From contig DBWI01000021.1 in the NCBI GenBank assembly GCA_002308915.1, positions 103,395-137,500 of the forward strand: a stretch of 34,106 bases of DNA. Direction: 5' to 3'. The position numbers were made by a program, and so were the translations under genes. This document shows, piece after piece, positions 12,501 to 22,500 of the stretch (the first letter of the stretch is position 1; every line of letters begins with the position of its first letter). This DNA comes from Christensenella sp. UBA1242. Its GTDB lineage: Bacteria > Bacillota > Clostridia > Christensenellales > UBA1242. Below the pieces are notes generated by a model that was not told the DNA's origin, ran no database searches, and was given only the letters and a program-made list of their open reading frames with translations.

Positions 12501-13502
12501 ATATTCAAGGTCAACAGCATAACCATCAAAATCTGCATATGTGATTCTAACAACCAATGTGTCATCACCAACAAAATCAGAAGCTTGGATATCAACAAAT
12601 AACATATTCTCAAAATTTGATTGTGTGTATGTTGCTATTGTTTTTTGCAATTTCTTTGAGAATATTTGATACTTGTATGTTTGGTTATCTTCAAACACTA
12701 ATCCAAATGTTTTTGAATACGATGCATTATTGTTTGCTATTAATTCAATAACATAATCTTCTTCATCTTCAACAGGGTCATCTGTTGATTCTTCTTGAGT
12801 AATAACTTCTGTTTCTTTTGATTTGATAGTAGGTATTTTTTGTCCATTATATGTCAAATACACACCTTCGGTTTGTATTTTGTCAAAAACCCTTAAGTTA
12901 AATGTTGTTGTAATGTTTGCATCATATACACTTGTTGCAACCACCCTAACAGTGTCTGGTGTCGTATCTGTTGCGACAAAAGTGTTGTTCTGTAATATTT
13001 CATCGCCAACACTAAACATTAATTCTGTTTGTGTTGTTGTTTCAGGAGAGAAATTAAACATTTGACTTTTAAATGTAACTTTTTCTCCCCTAACAACATA
13101 AAGTGAATTAGATTCACTATCTTTCATTGAAAAACTAGCTACTTTTTCATAAACAACTACTGGAATAGCCAAAGTCTTTTTGCTCTCTAATTGAGTAATT
13201 GTTAAAGTAGTTCTATCACAAATTGCTGCCTTAACTTTTATTCTGTATCTTCCTTCTCCCAAATCTTTTATGTCTTTATCTATAGTAAGAATTTCTTTGT
13301 CCATATCAAAAGCAAAATGCAAGTCGGAATTAGAATAGTTTTCTACAATAATATCAAAATTCTTTTCTTCATCTAGTGCCATACTTATTTCTTGACTGGA
13401 AAAACGGAGAGAGAATTTGTCAAAACTCTCACCACAAGCCACAAATATAACTGCACATAACGAAATTATTAAAGTGCATAAAATTGTTATAAATTTTTTC
13501 AT
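3549..13502 (-). CDS. Giant GLUG/Ig-like lipoprotein, 3317 aa (second gene of operon)
   Basis: This is a predicted surface lipoprotein of 3317 residues and unknown specific function. I chose ATG at 13502 because GGAGAG lies 6 nt upstream and it begins directly with MKKFITILCT, a hydrophobic core and the lipobox FVAC (Cys23). Order: signal peptide 1-22; Ig-like and undefined beta-rich region ~24-942, including a BIg_2-type YPLNATNK segment near residue 870; GLUG module 943-1402; second Ig-like stretch ~1403-2189; GLUG module 2190-2629; GLUG module 2669-3231; and an 86-residue tail with a Cys cluster. An acidic segment (STDDPVEDEED) lies near residue 240. GLUG repeats occur in large bacterial surface proteins and are thought to form beta-helix-like folds. 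There is no LPXTG motif, C-terminal membrane anchor or recognised catalytic motif. It is colinear with the first half of the upstream protein. Cotranscription is inferred from the 45-bp gap. Adhesion or a structural surface role is inference. Confidence 0.95.
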   Translation of the reverse strand: MKKFITILCTLIISLCAVIFVACGESFDKFSLRFSSQEISMALDEEKNFDIIVENYSNSDLHFAFDMDKEILTIDKDIKDLGEGRYRIKVKAAICDRTTLTITQLESKKTLAIPVVVYEKVASFSMKDSESNSLYVVRGEKVTFKSQMFNFSPETTTQTELMFSVGDEILQNNTFVATDTTPDTVRVVATSVYDANITTTFNLRVFDKIQTEGVYLTYNGQKIPTIKSKETEVITQEESTDDPVEDEEDYVIELIANNNASYSKTFGLVFEDNQTYKYQIFSKKLQKTIATYTQSNFENMLFVDIQASDFVGDDTLVVRITYADFDGYAVDLEYAVKVVYAPKHLKISGIEEEFAVDLFDNGAISKVHEDLISIEPIEAIYDSIKIEFYFKATNPETHIVTLTPTTYNDVREYICVKYRNMELENDQIFDDLSSSIEYYGRKVIPAELGEQIVMRFVCSSDYLEQPIQNQISATIHKSPTEFRLDTEKYKNSTLYVKNGETVVFDDFVLLEEDAYIGELNVSSDNYSKTICSVVQNTYNTTQIKITALSVGEANYTIVLASGVSTRIRIVVKEELDVDNFWLYTSAANTDKIAMVEYKQLSNVVSTLDVVALRGLAEFEIIPNILPKNIDNSMYSLEFISENPDVISVEGKKIRSLVADNNRYEITVILVLKTIEDFAIVDVERDDLDRYNFNVICFEPISTMSLIGLNNSDVSGAYSSDVDVYDARALGYVDQPMSRVSFKLLIGDKVASDVVDPSMIEWEFSVSKENKIGEPNKYILTESGDVIYGEFDVENLIFVCDSQYGRQIFSKTFTITARIKEYGKIISTTCKINIKRYVEVENIWFYNYVDSIYLDAVNDEVVLYPYIYPLNATNKNFVVYFEPDQSSNAFMVTVDYNQTEIRVRYSGTGGGSGVIRIIPTSSFKKDDPSSYDLYKEIEVNVGDGRINSPIHIGTWEQFKNIDLSKHYVIDTIIDAGGEVISPLGELTGGIKGYTKTGTIVENVGGIINFTISTPYRDVSADYYGLFSKISETGYLMNLRIKANINIELPTNDSYIGVIAGENNGLIKNVTVVLDNSTILTNSNQKLYVGGMVGKNNYLIISDTVQRGINNETVQTISDKDNETRRNGTPIDSRQVESSANGVMKINYDSYPSNSTLMTYMESTSSFSLIFTQANLSAEYYFGGVVGVNTGLIKFRKENLIGEYNYYGTNVNVYMNVTGYDNNNYPRSDSSYIGSVAGYNEMGNIVNIVASGRIRAATESNVGGITGCSKNSKILNNISRVFVRGTKYVGGIVGIFQDTELMNNIVQATDDRRAIGLDASLIVAETASVNIIGYASASSVDASNKIYSYVYRTSVDTSIQKLESINEFYGEVIKNASGVMAKIALDTHVLRPSLVDAIDKTRYPNNSIVLSYYEAKNSSEQKYIQQKYNVIDFPNIFTDTVAINIESKSSSIITVSEYGKLNILSTGVCVLTLSSIYNRDDKLDITCYVINKVDSVYLYSSADGQIIFKDNSIDNVLQLTNRNTEVLYPKFVSRDLIVGNMRLSLVENNELMFDVIGNEYVIVNQSGRSIVIRGSGAQNSVSSENIKIYPYILINGQKRYATLQVIDGRNYIGEYIEYSGDIATSEDLYYQDIKMSYTQGIYNIDIDKSNVTLVPSDSLSLRVYYNTDDSLDKLALSINYITGSSFYNVDFSDDTSMEVIHKYFRVIDVTEPVFVSGNRYYVDFTFELNYEYDSFLKDYRMFLGDYEFVFSGNNNLVNKSLNIKYIEQPINNIIVKNYSYTDNEGEIEIRDEQTLSYYYSTRYTLTETQIATAGQANILKINVAPEYANYAYIELTNADSNISGEKVVLFGLLKPGSEEYNKQVLSTEAYFIPNGMRIMKSSVTNGEVNVIYRLTTNVLDGDTLTLYVNFYNEDGELLYATQQKDLMITIDKAVSVTIANKKSRSGSELSYYVARGYTYVLDVQLSGYQESDIVIETSSPYADVYYDHGTYYLQIANEVSYIGGNYEGIDFVVTYYGKHLVNGVMTDDVKKSFVCTIVEYTVDNLDDLSTMFYDRDIYINLGNAYDVRDLIIDKIYMEYAADAIYAVNELKQSIKNDAFFYYSVNNTFIGNMLTSESMYPREGVTGNYFGINGYDITGKRVGENVVKLGFYARLQYNNGYLIVSVIDEQQAQNITDLDIYSFNVTVNQRTSSEHPLPIYSYEELLKMSDDNYYILMNNISLPSDFTPLKVKLAKFDGNNKKIIFHGAYQEYLSISDFGLFETIDENMIVANLVLSIEDDTTMFTFRNETLTTAFNFGLLAAKNEGVITNCKVAYANESSLIVVNNAPVQATDISYIAPLVAVNSGYITNSQVNVRIEGRGGGLGGFVGVNSGHIASSYVKQSMIKNSSTNVNNATAGFAVINSGKILTSFIEGTATGGSTMYASSRDYIVQATSIAGAFIYSNDGDVSDCYANIPVNSSSLTSGFICNNSGKVSRCYTTSKMTDRDTSNYPVVIQNSGSFEECYYLEDANLTSFNYMINTSNAYISGINKINVVEFALGYKSEYNNGQYTISDEKIFAGFAFNSNNDVNKGNWFYARNVNVATKETFRSDNYIIRGTNYRKYFMNSVNVAVTSYRNNGVIQSFVSNRPQLVAPNLIAYSIKVIDEVNTKYNEETGETEYAYEIVNSDYSEGSIYNPYIISSASDFEDKFVGDSNKFINNQHYRFIKDIDYQKDGLTTSALYKYIMDGYIEGNGMTIANFSINSNESLLSSGYFAQIGSGVNFATIQNLTLAPKYINLPNAVNVGVLAGTISRGYAYGINIDGYMYNRNGIVVLGKNVVGGILGRTINSFDIIDVTSSVSTNAYQTCTRSDWSEETTLNEEILYDENGVNNGVVSYSGSIIGFAGGTGIVESAKISNVVAVVGMVAGFMFGGIGTNVTVRQINFVPIHDDQNFVRASAFGGLLVGDLKGKLENVVIGEYQDYSDVSSTYSESPIDTYYEYIPFRIVPKVPMAVGGLAGISRGGKNTIDNCVVYENVVFSNSTSTIIPSSVGGFVGRVEQYMTIQNSRFAGKYIDGSIKVGGLIGEYNFSYEYYVNDEPLKIINTQISHSEAKIKLTKENPDNPNEASPLNLINLQDCTVDIRIVKPASYDETMLYIGSVIGFMSVYTTSIETKWLVHIDNSQFLVCLKSNVAVYGKITDNQNSNSSNGTDKIYCYVFAGGILGGCVYSGERIDSSEIVRSISINLQGGNTIIYISTLLQLKDLRSLGDTKSICAHVYWLVGSTDTISIDLKSKVIKTNPVLSISGQTCSFFVDFGVNKCFVLEDTANVEEDCGYNTFKCE
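3552..3659 (-). other. Cysteine-bearing C-terminal tail of the 3317-aa lipoprotein
   Basis: The last 36 residues carry four cysteines at 3285, 3296, 3309 and 3316, in the contexts QTCSFF, NKCFVL, EDCGYN and FKCE. Cysteine is scarce in the rest of this protein. The tail follows the last GLUG module. It could form disulfides, bind a metal or attach to a partner; the sequence does not decide between these. Confidence 0.6.
3810..5498 (-). repeat. GLUG module C' of the 3317-aa lipoprotein
   Basis: Residues 2669-3231. It opens with GSIYNPYIISSASDF, the usual lead-in of a GLUG region, followed by a GNGMTIANFSI strand. Repeats include VGGILGRTINSFDIIDVTS, VGGLAGISRGG, VGGLIGEYNF and AGGILGGCVYSGE. 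Its lead-in and the segment VLGKNVVGGILGR match module C of the larger protein (VRGKNIVGGAIGR). Confidence 0.85.
5616..6935 (-). repeat. GLUG module B' of the 3317-aa lipoprotein
   Basis: Residues 2190-2629. It opens with PIYSYEELLKMSDDNYYIL, followed by LAKFDGNNKKI. Repeats include VAVNSGYITNSQVNV, LGGFVGVNSGHIASSYV, AGFAVINSGKILTSFIEG and SGFICNNSGKVSRCYTT. The SGHIxSSY...AGFAxxNSG pattern is shared with module B of the larger protein at nearly the same residue number. Confidence 0.87.
9297..10676 (-). repeat. GLUG module A' of the 3317-aa lipoprotein
   Basis: Residues 943-1402. It opens with SPIHIGTWEQFKNIDLSKHY and a GLFSKI segment. Repeats include IGVIAGENNGLIKNVTV, YVGGMVGKNNYLIIS, FGGVVGVNTGLIKFR, VGGITGCSKNSKILNNIS and VGGIVGIFQDTELMNNIV. 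It follows directly on a BIg_2-like domain. Confidence 0.86.
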
Positions 13503-13508
13503 AATTTT

Positions 13509-13514
13509 CTCTCC
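13509..13514 (-). promoter_or_regulatory. Ribosome-binding site fixing the start of the 3317-aa lipoprotein
   Basis: GGAGAG on the minus strand lies 6 nt before ATG 13502. An in-frame TTG at 13526 would start upstream of this site and would place eight polar residues before the signal peptide, so ATG 13502 is preferred. Confidence 0.85.
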
Positions 13515-13546
13515 ATTTTTCGTCAAGTAAAATTTTTTGTTAAAGT

Positions 13547-16500
13547 TTAACCTTCTGTGTAGAAACCAAGAACAATATCAAGTTTTCTCTCATATACAAT
13601 TTCATCTGATGCTGGAATAATTATAGGATCCTGTCCTTCAATCTCAATTTTCTGTTCATCAATATGTGTTATAGTAGGATTAAATCCAATTCCAATTTGC
13701 TCCACATATTCATTACCCTTATCACTTTGTATTGCATACAAATATTTTGTATTAAATGAACTAGCATTAGATGTAGATATATATTCACGATGAGCATTTT
13801 GATTGAAATAGTATTTATATTGAGTTGTTAATTCATCTTCTGAACCTTCAGATTTAGAAGATACTGTATCAATCATTACACCACCATTCTGTGATCTTGA
13901 TTTTAACTTAATTATCGCTGTATAATCATTATTTTCCATATCTTTTTCTGTTTGAGAGTATGTTTGTTCGGATATAGAACTAATGCTTAATGTAGATTTT
14001 CTAATGAAGATGTATTCTTCTATATTAATAGTAGCATTGTTACCTGTTTCATCAAATGTTTCTGTATCTTTAAAGGTTGCTTTGTTATAAATCAAGTAGT
14101 TCCCTTCTGCTGAAATTCCAAAACTCTTACCAGCGTTAGGGTTATCACTAGAACCACCGAACTTAGAACCATTACCCAAGGATTTTATAACACCATTATA
14201 ATCAACATCGCTAAGAATACTACTTGCTGAATCAAAGGTTATTTTTTGACCATTTGTAGATGTGTAATAATGTTTTATGTTAGAACTATCTGTAATTATT
14301 AATGCATTGCCCACTCCACCAAATGGTAACAACTTAATCATTATGTTATAAGCCATTTCAAATTCACAATTAACTAACACTTTTGTTGGCAAATAAATTC
14401 TTGTAAATGCAATATTGTTATAAGTTATTACATTATAACCAAATGTCGTATTTTCATAATCTGAAGTTGCAAAGAATAAATTGTTACTATCATCAGCTTT
14501 TCTAATAGTAAATGAATCAAATTTGTCAACATCTAATAGTTGTACATAATTATCAATGGTACCTTGAATCCTTAATACTTCAAGGCCTTGAATGCCATCA
14601 GGAGAAATTTGGAATGTAATACTTCTTATTCTTCCATCTGCAAATGAATCACAGTTAGATTTCATTAATTCAATATCACCACCATTATTCTTCAAGTAAG
14701 CATTATACTTCTTCTTTGTTTCATACTCATAAACATAAGCGATTGAATATTTTGAAGTATTTTGTTCTACAGGAGTCTGTAAAACAGTTATTCTATCCAA
14801 ATCGTAATCCAAAAGAATAGATTGTTCATTGCCTTCTTCTATTGCCAAACTTAATTCAAGATTCTTTATGTTATAACCAGCAGTTACAACATTTGTCATT
14901 TGGTTAACTTCTTGTAATTTATACAAAGGTTCTCCTGTCATTAAATCAAGACTTGTTAAATCTATTCCACTTAGGATATTCCTTGAATAACTCTTGCTTG
15001 TCGTTGTTATTTTTACTTGTTTGCTATCTCCATAGTAGATTTCTTCTTGAGTATAAGTTACCCCATTGATTACAGTTTCGTATATTAAGCTACTTACAAT
15101 GTATGAACCTTTAGTAGCATCCCAAATAAGTGTATATTGGTTATCTCCACTATTCAAATATAACTTGTCACCATTATTGTTATTTGGATCAGAATCAAAT
15201 TCTGGTGTCCATCTTCCAGATAATAAATACTTTGAATTAGAATCGTTATTAAAGTAAATTAATGTACTTGATTCTCCATTATTAACAAAATAAACAATTC
15301 TATTTCCATTAACAGACTTAACATCTTGGAATTTTTGTGGATATCCTTCTATTCCAAAGTTTGTCTTAATAATATTCCCTTCATTATCAACAGGTAGATA
15401 ATAAGTTTCTGTTTGCCCGGATGCTTGTTCATTATCATTTCCATCTTTGATATACTTATAATCACTTTGCATAGCCGAAAGTTCAATCATATCAAAACCA
15501 ATATATCCAGTATCATCATAATTAATAATGTACAATCTATAATTTTCATAATAATCTGAATACTCACTATTATGAATTTTATGTTTAACAACGAATGCAT
15601 CACTCAAATTTAAAACGGAAACAGGAATTGAATGAACTAAACCACCATCATCTTCTGTTACAAAACTATCTTGGTTCACCACGAATGTTTTATAAGTCTC
15701 TGCATATCCCATTTTTGAACCAGAAGAAATAGTTCCAGTATATGCAGTTCTATCTCCTCTAGAATCAGATACATAAACTCTACCGCCTTCAACAGGAATA
15801 TTCTCAACTGAGAATTCAACTTTGAGTTCTTGTCTATCAGTCCAATTGAGATTATTTAATGTAATTTGATATCTATCAACTTCATTATAAACTAGTATCT
15901 CATACCCTCTGCTACCTCTATCTGTAAATTCATATTGTCTTTCTTTTACAATATCTATTATATAATCAGATAACAAAGAGTTATAATCTTCTGTTGTGCT
16001 GATTTCTCTAATATCACCAATAGAAAGTAAATTGTTTTCATATCTCTCAAAATCTTGATTTTCTTCCAAACAAGTTGGCAAGAATAATCTATTTCTTGAA
16101 GAACATTGCTCTTTGGTTAAAGGATAACTATACACTTTATATTTAACATTTCCAAGATAATAATTCTTATGTGTAGAACCTATCAATTGTGTAGCAAATA
16201 CTTGGTCAGTATAAGAATAAATATTATCTTCATCTTGATTCATTGTTGAAATTATCACAACAGCCATATTCTTTCCATCAACTTCGCTGAATGGATATTG
16301 ATAAACTCTTAGATAATCATCAAATGAATTATTACTACTTGAAGAACCATAAATTATACTATCATTATCCCAATCAATAGAATATGTCATGTCTGCATTC
16401 TTTATCTCTGGCATTGCTTCATTATGTTTATCTAATGTGAATTTTGAATTATATGAATCAAACTTCATGTTGCTAGCTTCATTGTTTGTTGATGATAAAG

Positions 16501-19500
16501 ATATTATATAATCTGTTTTTGGATTATTAAGTCGTGGATAGAAATCACTATTTGAATTAAATGTAAACATATTCATTATTCCACTAGATAATTGATTTTT
16601 ATTTTTATCAAGTATTGAATATTTTAAGTCTAACTTAATTTCTCCATTATTGTTTACTAATTCGAATGCATCATATCTTCTTGAAACACCCATAATTCCA
16701 TCATCACTCTTTATCCTTGTGTATGCATCTAACCCAGACAATGTCACTTGATTATCTTTTACTTGATACTTACTAGTTATTAAAGATATTTCTTTAAGTC
16801 CTTCATCTCCTACATCAGTTACTTTAAAGTCTTCACCTCTATAACTATAAGGATATATGCCTATTGATTGACGATAACCACCTTGACCATCTAATACACT
16901 TGATAAAGCAGAAACGTCATCACCAATTCCATTTATTCTTTCTTCCATCTCTTTGTATTTACGGAAGCCATCTACTATTTTTGATGAGGATGGAACATTT
17001 GCTTTGTATGCAGTAACTTGATTAAATTCAACATTTTCAACCAAATTATAATCACCTTCTTTGCTCATCATTCCACTTATTGTAATCTTATAAACATATT
17101 CACTAATATAATATTTGCTTGTTTCTTCATCAAAATCAACAAGTGATAGAACAAGGAATACAGTTTTGTTATAATTGTATAATACAAACTTCTCTCCATT
17201 GATATATGCAACCGAATTGGATCCATAATCAGTACCTATTTCTAAATCATATTCGTATTTATCAATTTTAATAATATTTGTTGCAATAAAGTATTTTTCC
17301 GAACGAGCATCTTCCGGTGAATTTGGATTATTCTCATCACCATTATAAACATAATCTGAAACAGATTTTTCTATAGCAGTAACATCAAGCAATACTGCTT
17401 CTTGCTTAGAAGGATTTGCACCTGGTTTCTTGCCAACTTCTGAACTAGCCTTGTAGTTTGGATTTGCAAATGCAAGCGATCTAACATAAATTTCCATACC
17501 TTGTCCAACAATTGTTTGTTGATCTTTTACAGAACTTGAGAAATTACCAATAACATCACTAGCATATGCTTCTCTTGCATAAATATCACCATTCAATCCA
17601 GCCTCAACAAATGTTCTTTGTTGGTAAGACTTATAATATTTGTTACCAAGAATAACTTTATTAAATGAATATTTTGCATTTTCTCCGCTTACAGACTCAT
17701 CATTAAGTGTTGGTCCATAACCAATCAATCCGCCGACATAAAGAATCATATTATCAACACCAGCATCGGCAGCTATTAATGTTGAATCTATTTCATTTGA
17801 TCCAGAATTAAGAATCTTATCCTCAAAATTAAATGAGAACAAATTATCATTTTCCATTGATAAGATTGCATTATTATCTAATTTACCAATCAAACCACCA
17901 ACATAAAGTTCTCTATTGCCTGTTCTTACTTTGCCTTTTGCAAGAATTCCGGCAGAAATTTTGCTACTTATTCCGCCAACAGTGAATAATTCTTTACCGG
18001 CATTCAATTGCAAGTAATTAATATCTACCTTCAAATTGTTAGCCCAACCAATAATTCCACCAATCTTATCATTTGAAGAATTAGTAACAATTCTAAAGCT
18101 TGAATTTTGCATTACTTTATTTGCTGCATCATGCTTAAATTCTCCTTTAATTTCTCCAATCATTCCACCAACAGAATTATTGTTTGTTCCTTCATTCTTT
18201 AACAATATGTCTGCTCTTACTAAAGAATTAATAACTTCAACATCGCCATTCGCTTTTGCAACGAATCCACCAACATTTGGTGCTGAAACACTTAGTTTTT
18301 CTTTACCATTTATAGAAGTATCGGAATCACTTGCATAGAATTGTAATTCTGAATTCTTTATTGTTACCTTTCCATAAGATGTAGCGACAAAACCACCGAT
18401 GTTAAAATCTGAGACAAAATCTGTAACGACAATTTCATTGCCATCTGATGGATATTCAAGATTAATACCATCAATCTCCAAATTATTTGCATAAGCAACA
18501 AAGCCATATTGTTTTGTTAATGTTGAATCAACTACTTTTGTTTCAATTTTTATCTTGTGATTCTTTGAACCTGTAATTCTTGCATTCAAAGGATAATCTT
18601 GTGTACCAAGTGAATATGCTTTTTGTAAATATAAATCACTAGATAATTTGAAGTTAATAGTAATTATTGCATCTTGATAATCTGTGTTTTCACTATGTCT
18701 TAATACTTCTTGTATTTGTTTGAGATTTTTACTATCTTGGCCATCAAAGTTTGAATCACCTTCAAAGTAATCATGTACAAATTGTTCTAATTTTGCATTT
18801 GATTGTTGTTCATCTGATGAATAATATACTTCATTTGGTAAATTGTTTACAATTGTCTTCATTGCATTATAATCATCAGAAGATGTTACTGTGATTGTAT
18901 TTGTTTCTGCATCGAAGTGATCAGAATCTAACATTGTATGGATATCACTCATAGAAACTGAACTTGTGTTACCAGTTACATATTTCTCACCATCATTTTT
19001 CCAATCATCCCAATTACCGATTATATCAGAACTTCCATAATTTGAATTGTTAAGTCTTTCTTTTATAATTGGAGCGATTGCATATAATGGTATGTAATCA
19101 CTTTCATAAACACCATCACCATCTTTTAATTTGTAATAATCATTAAATGAATCTCCGCTTACATTAACCTTTTCAATTACGTTATATGAACTATAAACGA
19201 TTTGATTATTATTACTATCTACTATTGTTCTTGTTCCATTTTTATTATAACCAATTTCGTCAAAGTATATATCATGAGCATATAATAACTTCCTTCCACT
19301 ATCTTCCGATGGTGAATAAATATATGTCTCTTTGGCAGTAGTATCTGTAAACTTCTTTAACCCACACCACAAACCATTCATATCTTCAAGAAGATAATCC
19401 ATTAATCCTCTATTGGTAAATGCTGGTCTTCCAACAACGATTTCTCTTGCATCATTAGACTTACTCATAATCAATGTAGTCATTCCATCATTAGTTCGTA

Positions 19501-22500
19501 GTGAGAACATATCATCTAGCCAACTTGCGATTTTAGAAACAGCCGGAATAAACATTAATCCAAAATCCTCATTAATCTTATAAAATTCTTCGTAATAAGA
19601 AATTCTTCCAGAGTATTTAGAACTTGAATTAGGACCTGGATCTGAGAACATTTCATAACCATTTCCAATAAAGTATGAAACATCAAAATTAATTACTGTT
19701 GTATTGAAAATTACAAGCATATTAGCAATTGATGCTCCACACAAACCACCAAAAAGAGCAATCTTAGCTATAATACCAGCAGAGCCAGCCCAACCAACTG
19801 GTGGAAATGCAACAAAAACAGCTAAAGCAGCCATGTTCCACAAAGTAAGTCCACCAAAGAAATACGCAGTAGTAATCATTGATGTGGCACAAGTTACCAT
19901 CCAACCTAATTTACCCTCATCAACATCATAATATGCAAAGATGTTCCTTGATTTCATTCCACCTTGAATTGTTTCACAATAGTTAACAACTTGATTTATT
20001 GAATCATAATAATTAGCTATTCCACTTGCATAAGCAACTTGATCCATATTCATGAAGAATAGTTTGCTATATGAATTGAAGACTTGGCCATAATTCATAT
20101 AAACATTTGCAGAATAATCAAGAGATGCTTTTCCCCCATTAGAAACTTGTGTTGGCTCACCATTATACCAATCAATTGGTTCGGCTTTAAAATATTTGTA
20201 CATGGCTTGTGCAGCAATCGCTTTGGCATCACAATAACAATTTTCTATGTTACCACCATATCCACTAATACCTGCAGCATAACATTCATCAATAAAGTAG
20301 TGGTTTCCAGCAAAAATTCTTGAGTTCAAAACATAACACTTGTCAATTTTTGCATTACCTGGTTCTATACCAAGCTTTGGAGCAGAATTAGAGAAGTAAC
20401 CTACTACACCAACAATTCCGCCGACAACAAGTTTATTTCCTCTCTCTTCTTCATTTGAAACATATACTATATCAATATCTTCTTGATTTTCTTGTTTGTT
20501 TATGATATCTTTGCCAGCAAATATTTGCAAACTTCTGTCTATATATGAATCAGTAACTATTCCAGACTTGTACATACCAACAATTCCACCAACAATAAAT
20601 GTTGTTTCACAAGCACTCATTGAGAGCTCTCTGTCAATAAGTGTAAGAACAAAGTTATTTGTAAGTGATGTCTTTTCAATCTTTGCACCATCAACCAATC
20701 CTACAAGTCCACCTACAATATAGTAAGCGAAATTATCTGGTCCTGGATCTATGTATAGTGAATAAGCATTGGCTCCATCTGTAGCGACTTTGCAATTTTT
20801 AATTTCAACTCCAGTTTGAGCTCTACCCACAATGCTTCCAAAATACAAACAACAAGTCTGTCCATAATCTCCCTCATATAACCTTTCTTTATTATTTGAT
20901 GTTGTTACATATATATCATTTATTATTGTTGTTGGAGTAGTTGCATCTCCCACTGTATCATTAGCAAGAATACCAAAATAATAGTTATTTATACCATCTT
21001 CTGTTACACCTATTAAATTTTTTGCAGTTATATTGTTTAATGAAATTTTATTTATTTTTGAATCAGTAACAACATTAAATATTCCACCACCATAAGTCTT
21101 TAAGTTTCTTATTTCATAAATTTTACCATTGGCTGTAAATGATGTTAAGTTAATTTGATTAATACTAAAACTATCCCAAACTATATCCCTAGAAATTCTA
21201 TCAGCATTACTGTCATATGTTAGAGCAAAATAGATGCAATCTGTATTCCCTAAATCTTCAAGTTGCTGTAATTTTCCAAGATTTGGTACTTGATATGGAG
21301 TCTCTTTTGAAGCACCATTACCAGTACTATGGTTCATGTATTCAATATTAGCATAAATTCCATCAACAAATGAAGGATAACCATACGCATATTCAATATT
21401 ATAATTTAGATTTTTAATAGCAAAGCTAGGATTTTCTGCACCTTGCTTATAAGATAAAGAAACATCTTTTGTATACTTTTTGAAAGATGAACTTACTGGC
21501 AACTCAACAGCAAATAAATCATAAAAACAATTTTTATTACTTAATAAACAATTTGTAGATATAATTTCTAGTTGTTCTAAATAAATCTCACTATGAATAA
21601 TTTTTGCGATTGAATAACTGTTAAATATATTTCCTGATGAGAATACATTGACTTTCTGTGTCTTTGTCTCTCCATTTAACTTCTTACAATCAATTGCACC
21701 CGAAGCATAGCAAGTGTCAATTAATCCAACTGTGTTAACTGCATTATTATCTTGATAATTATTAAATACAAATGCAACAACAGCCAAATCATCTTTGTAC
21801 TCAGAAGTTAAATCCATACTAGTATAACATGCTTTAATAAGTCCTCTATTTTCGTTAACAAATCCTGCAATTCTATTGTTCCCAACTTTTATGGAACCTG
21901 TAATATTGTTTGCTGGATTGTTAGCAGCACCACGAACATTGCAAGAATAAATTACACCACTATTTTTGTCTGCAAATCCAGAAATTACGGCTTTCTTTCC
22001 ATTCTTCTCTATATCACTATCCTCAGAAATATCAAGATTTGCCATAATAACAAGTCCAGCAACATAGCTATCAGCATCAATTTCTGCTATTGGAGAGATT
22101 TGACTTAAATTTTCATCTAAATCTTCTAACTTGAAAGTTGCGCCATCAGAAACTATTGCAGTATTTTCAAGTTTATCAATTCCTTTAGTTATTTCAACTC
22201 CAGAACTTAAGAAAATATAATTAAGTCTTTCACTATCCCCTTTACCTTTAATTTCGGCATTAGGATTAAGTTTTGTTCCATCTTCCCACCAGTCACTATC
22301 ACTTTCAATTAATGCTGAAATTTTTGAATTTGATAATAAATTTCCAAGTAAGATATTTTCTGAAATTAACTCATCAAACCCTTCTGGCTTTTGCATTAGT
22401 CTTTCATTATTCTCTGTAACAAGAGTGTATACATGAGAATATTTGTTACCGATTGAAGTATCGAGATTAACACTATTATCTAAATTACCAACTAATGCAT

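Noticed and set aside
13503..13546. An internal promoter between the two giant genes (TTGACG at 13526-13521)
   Set aside because: No -10 box lies at a suitable distance; the sequence 16-19 bp downstream is the ribosome-binding site and start codon. Cotranscription explains the 45-bp gap better.
15752..15760. RGD tripeptide (residues 6069-6071) as an integrin-binding site in the larger lipoprotein
   Set aside because: One RGD in 6805 residues is expected by chance, and nothing in the context marks an exposed loop or a conserved binding module.
18735..18760. Dockerin/EF-hand-like calcium loop (DSNFDGQD) in the larger lipoprotein
   Set aside because: Position 12 of the loop is Leu instead of Asp/Glu, position 8 is Asp instead of a hydrophobic residue, and no second duplicated loop is present.
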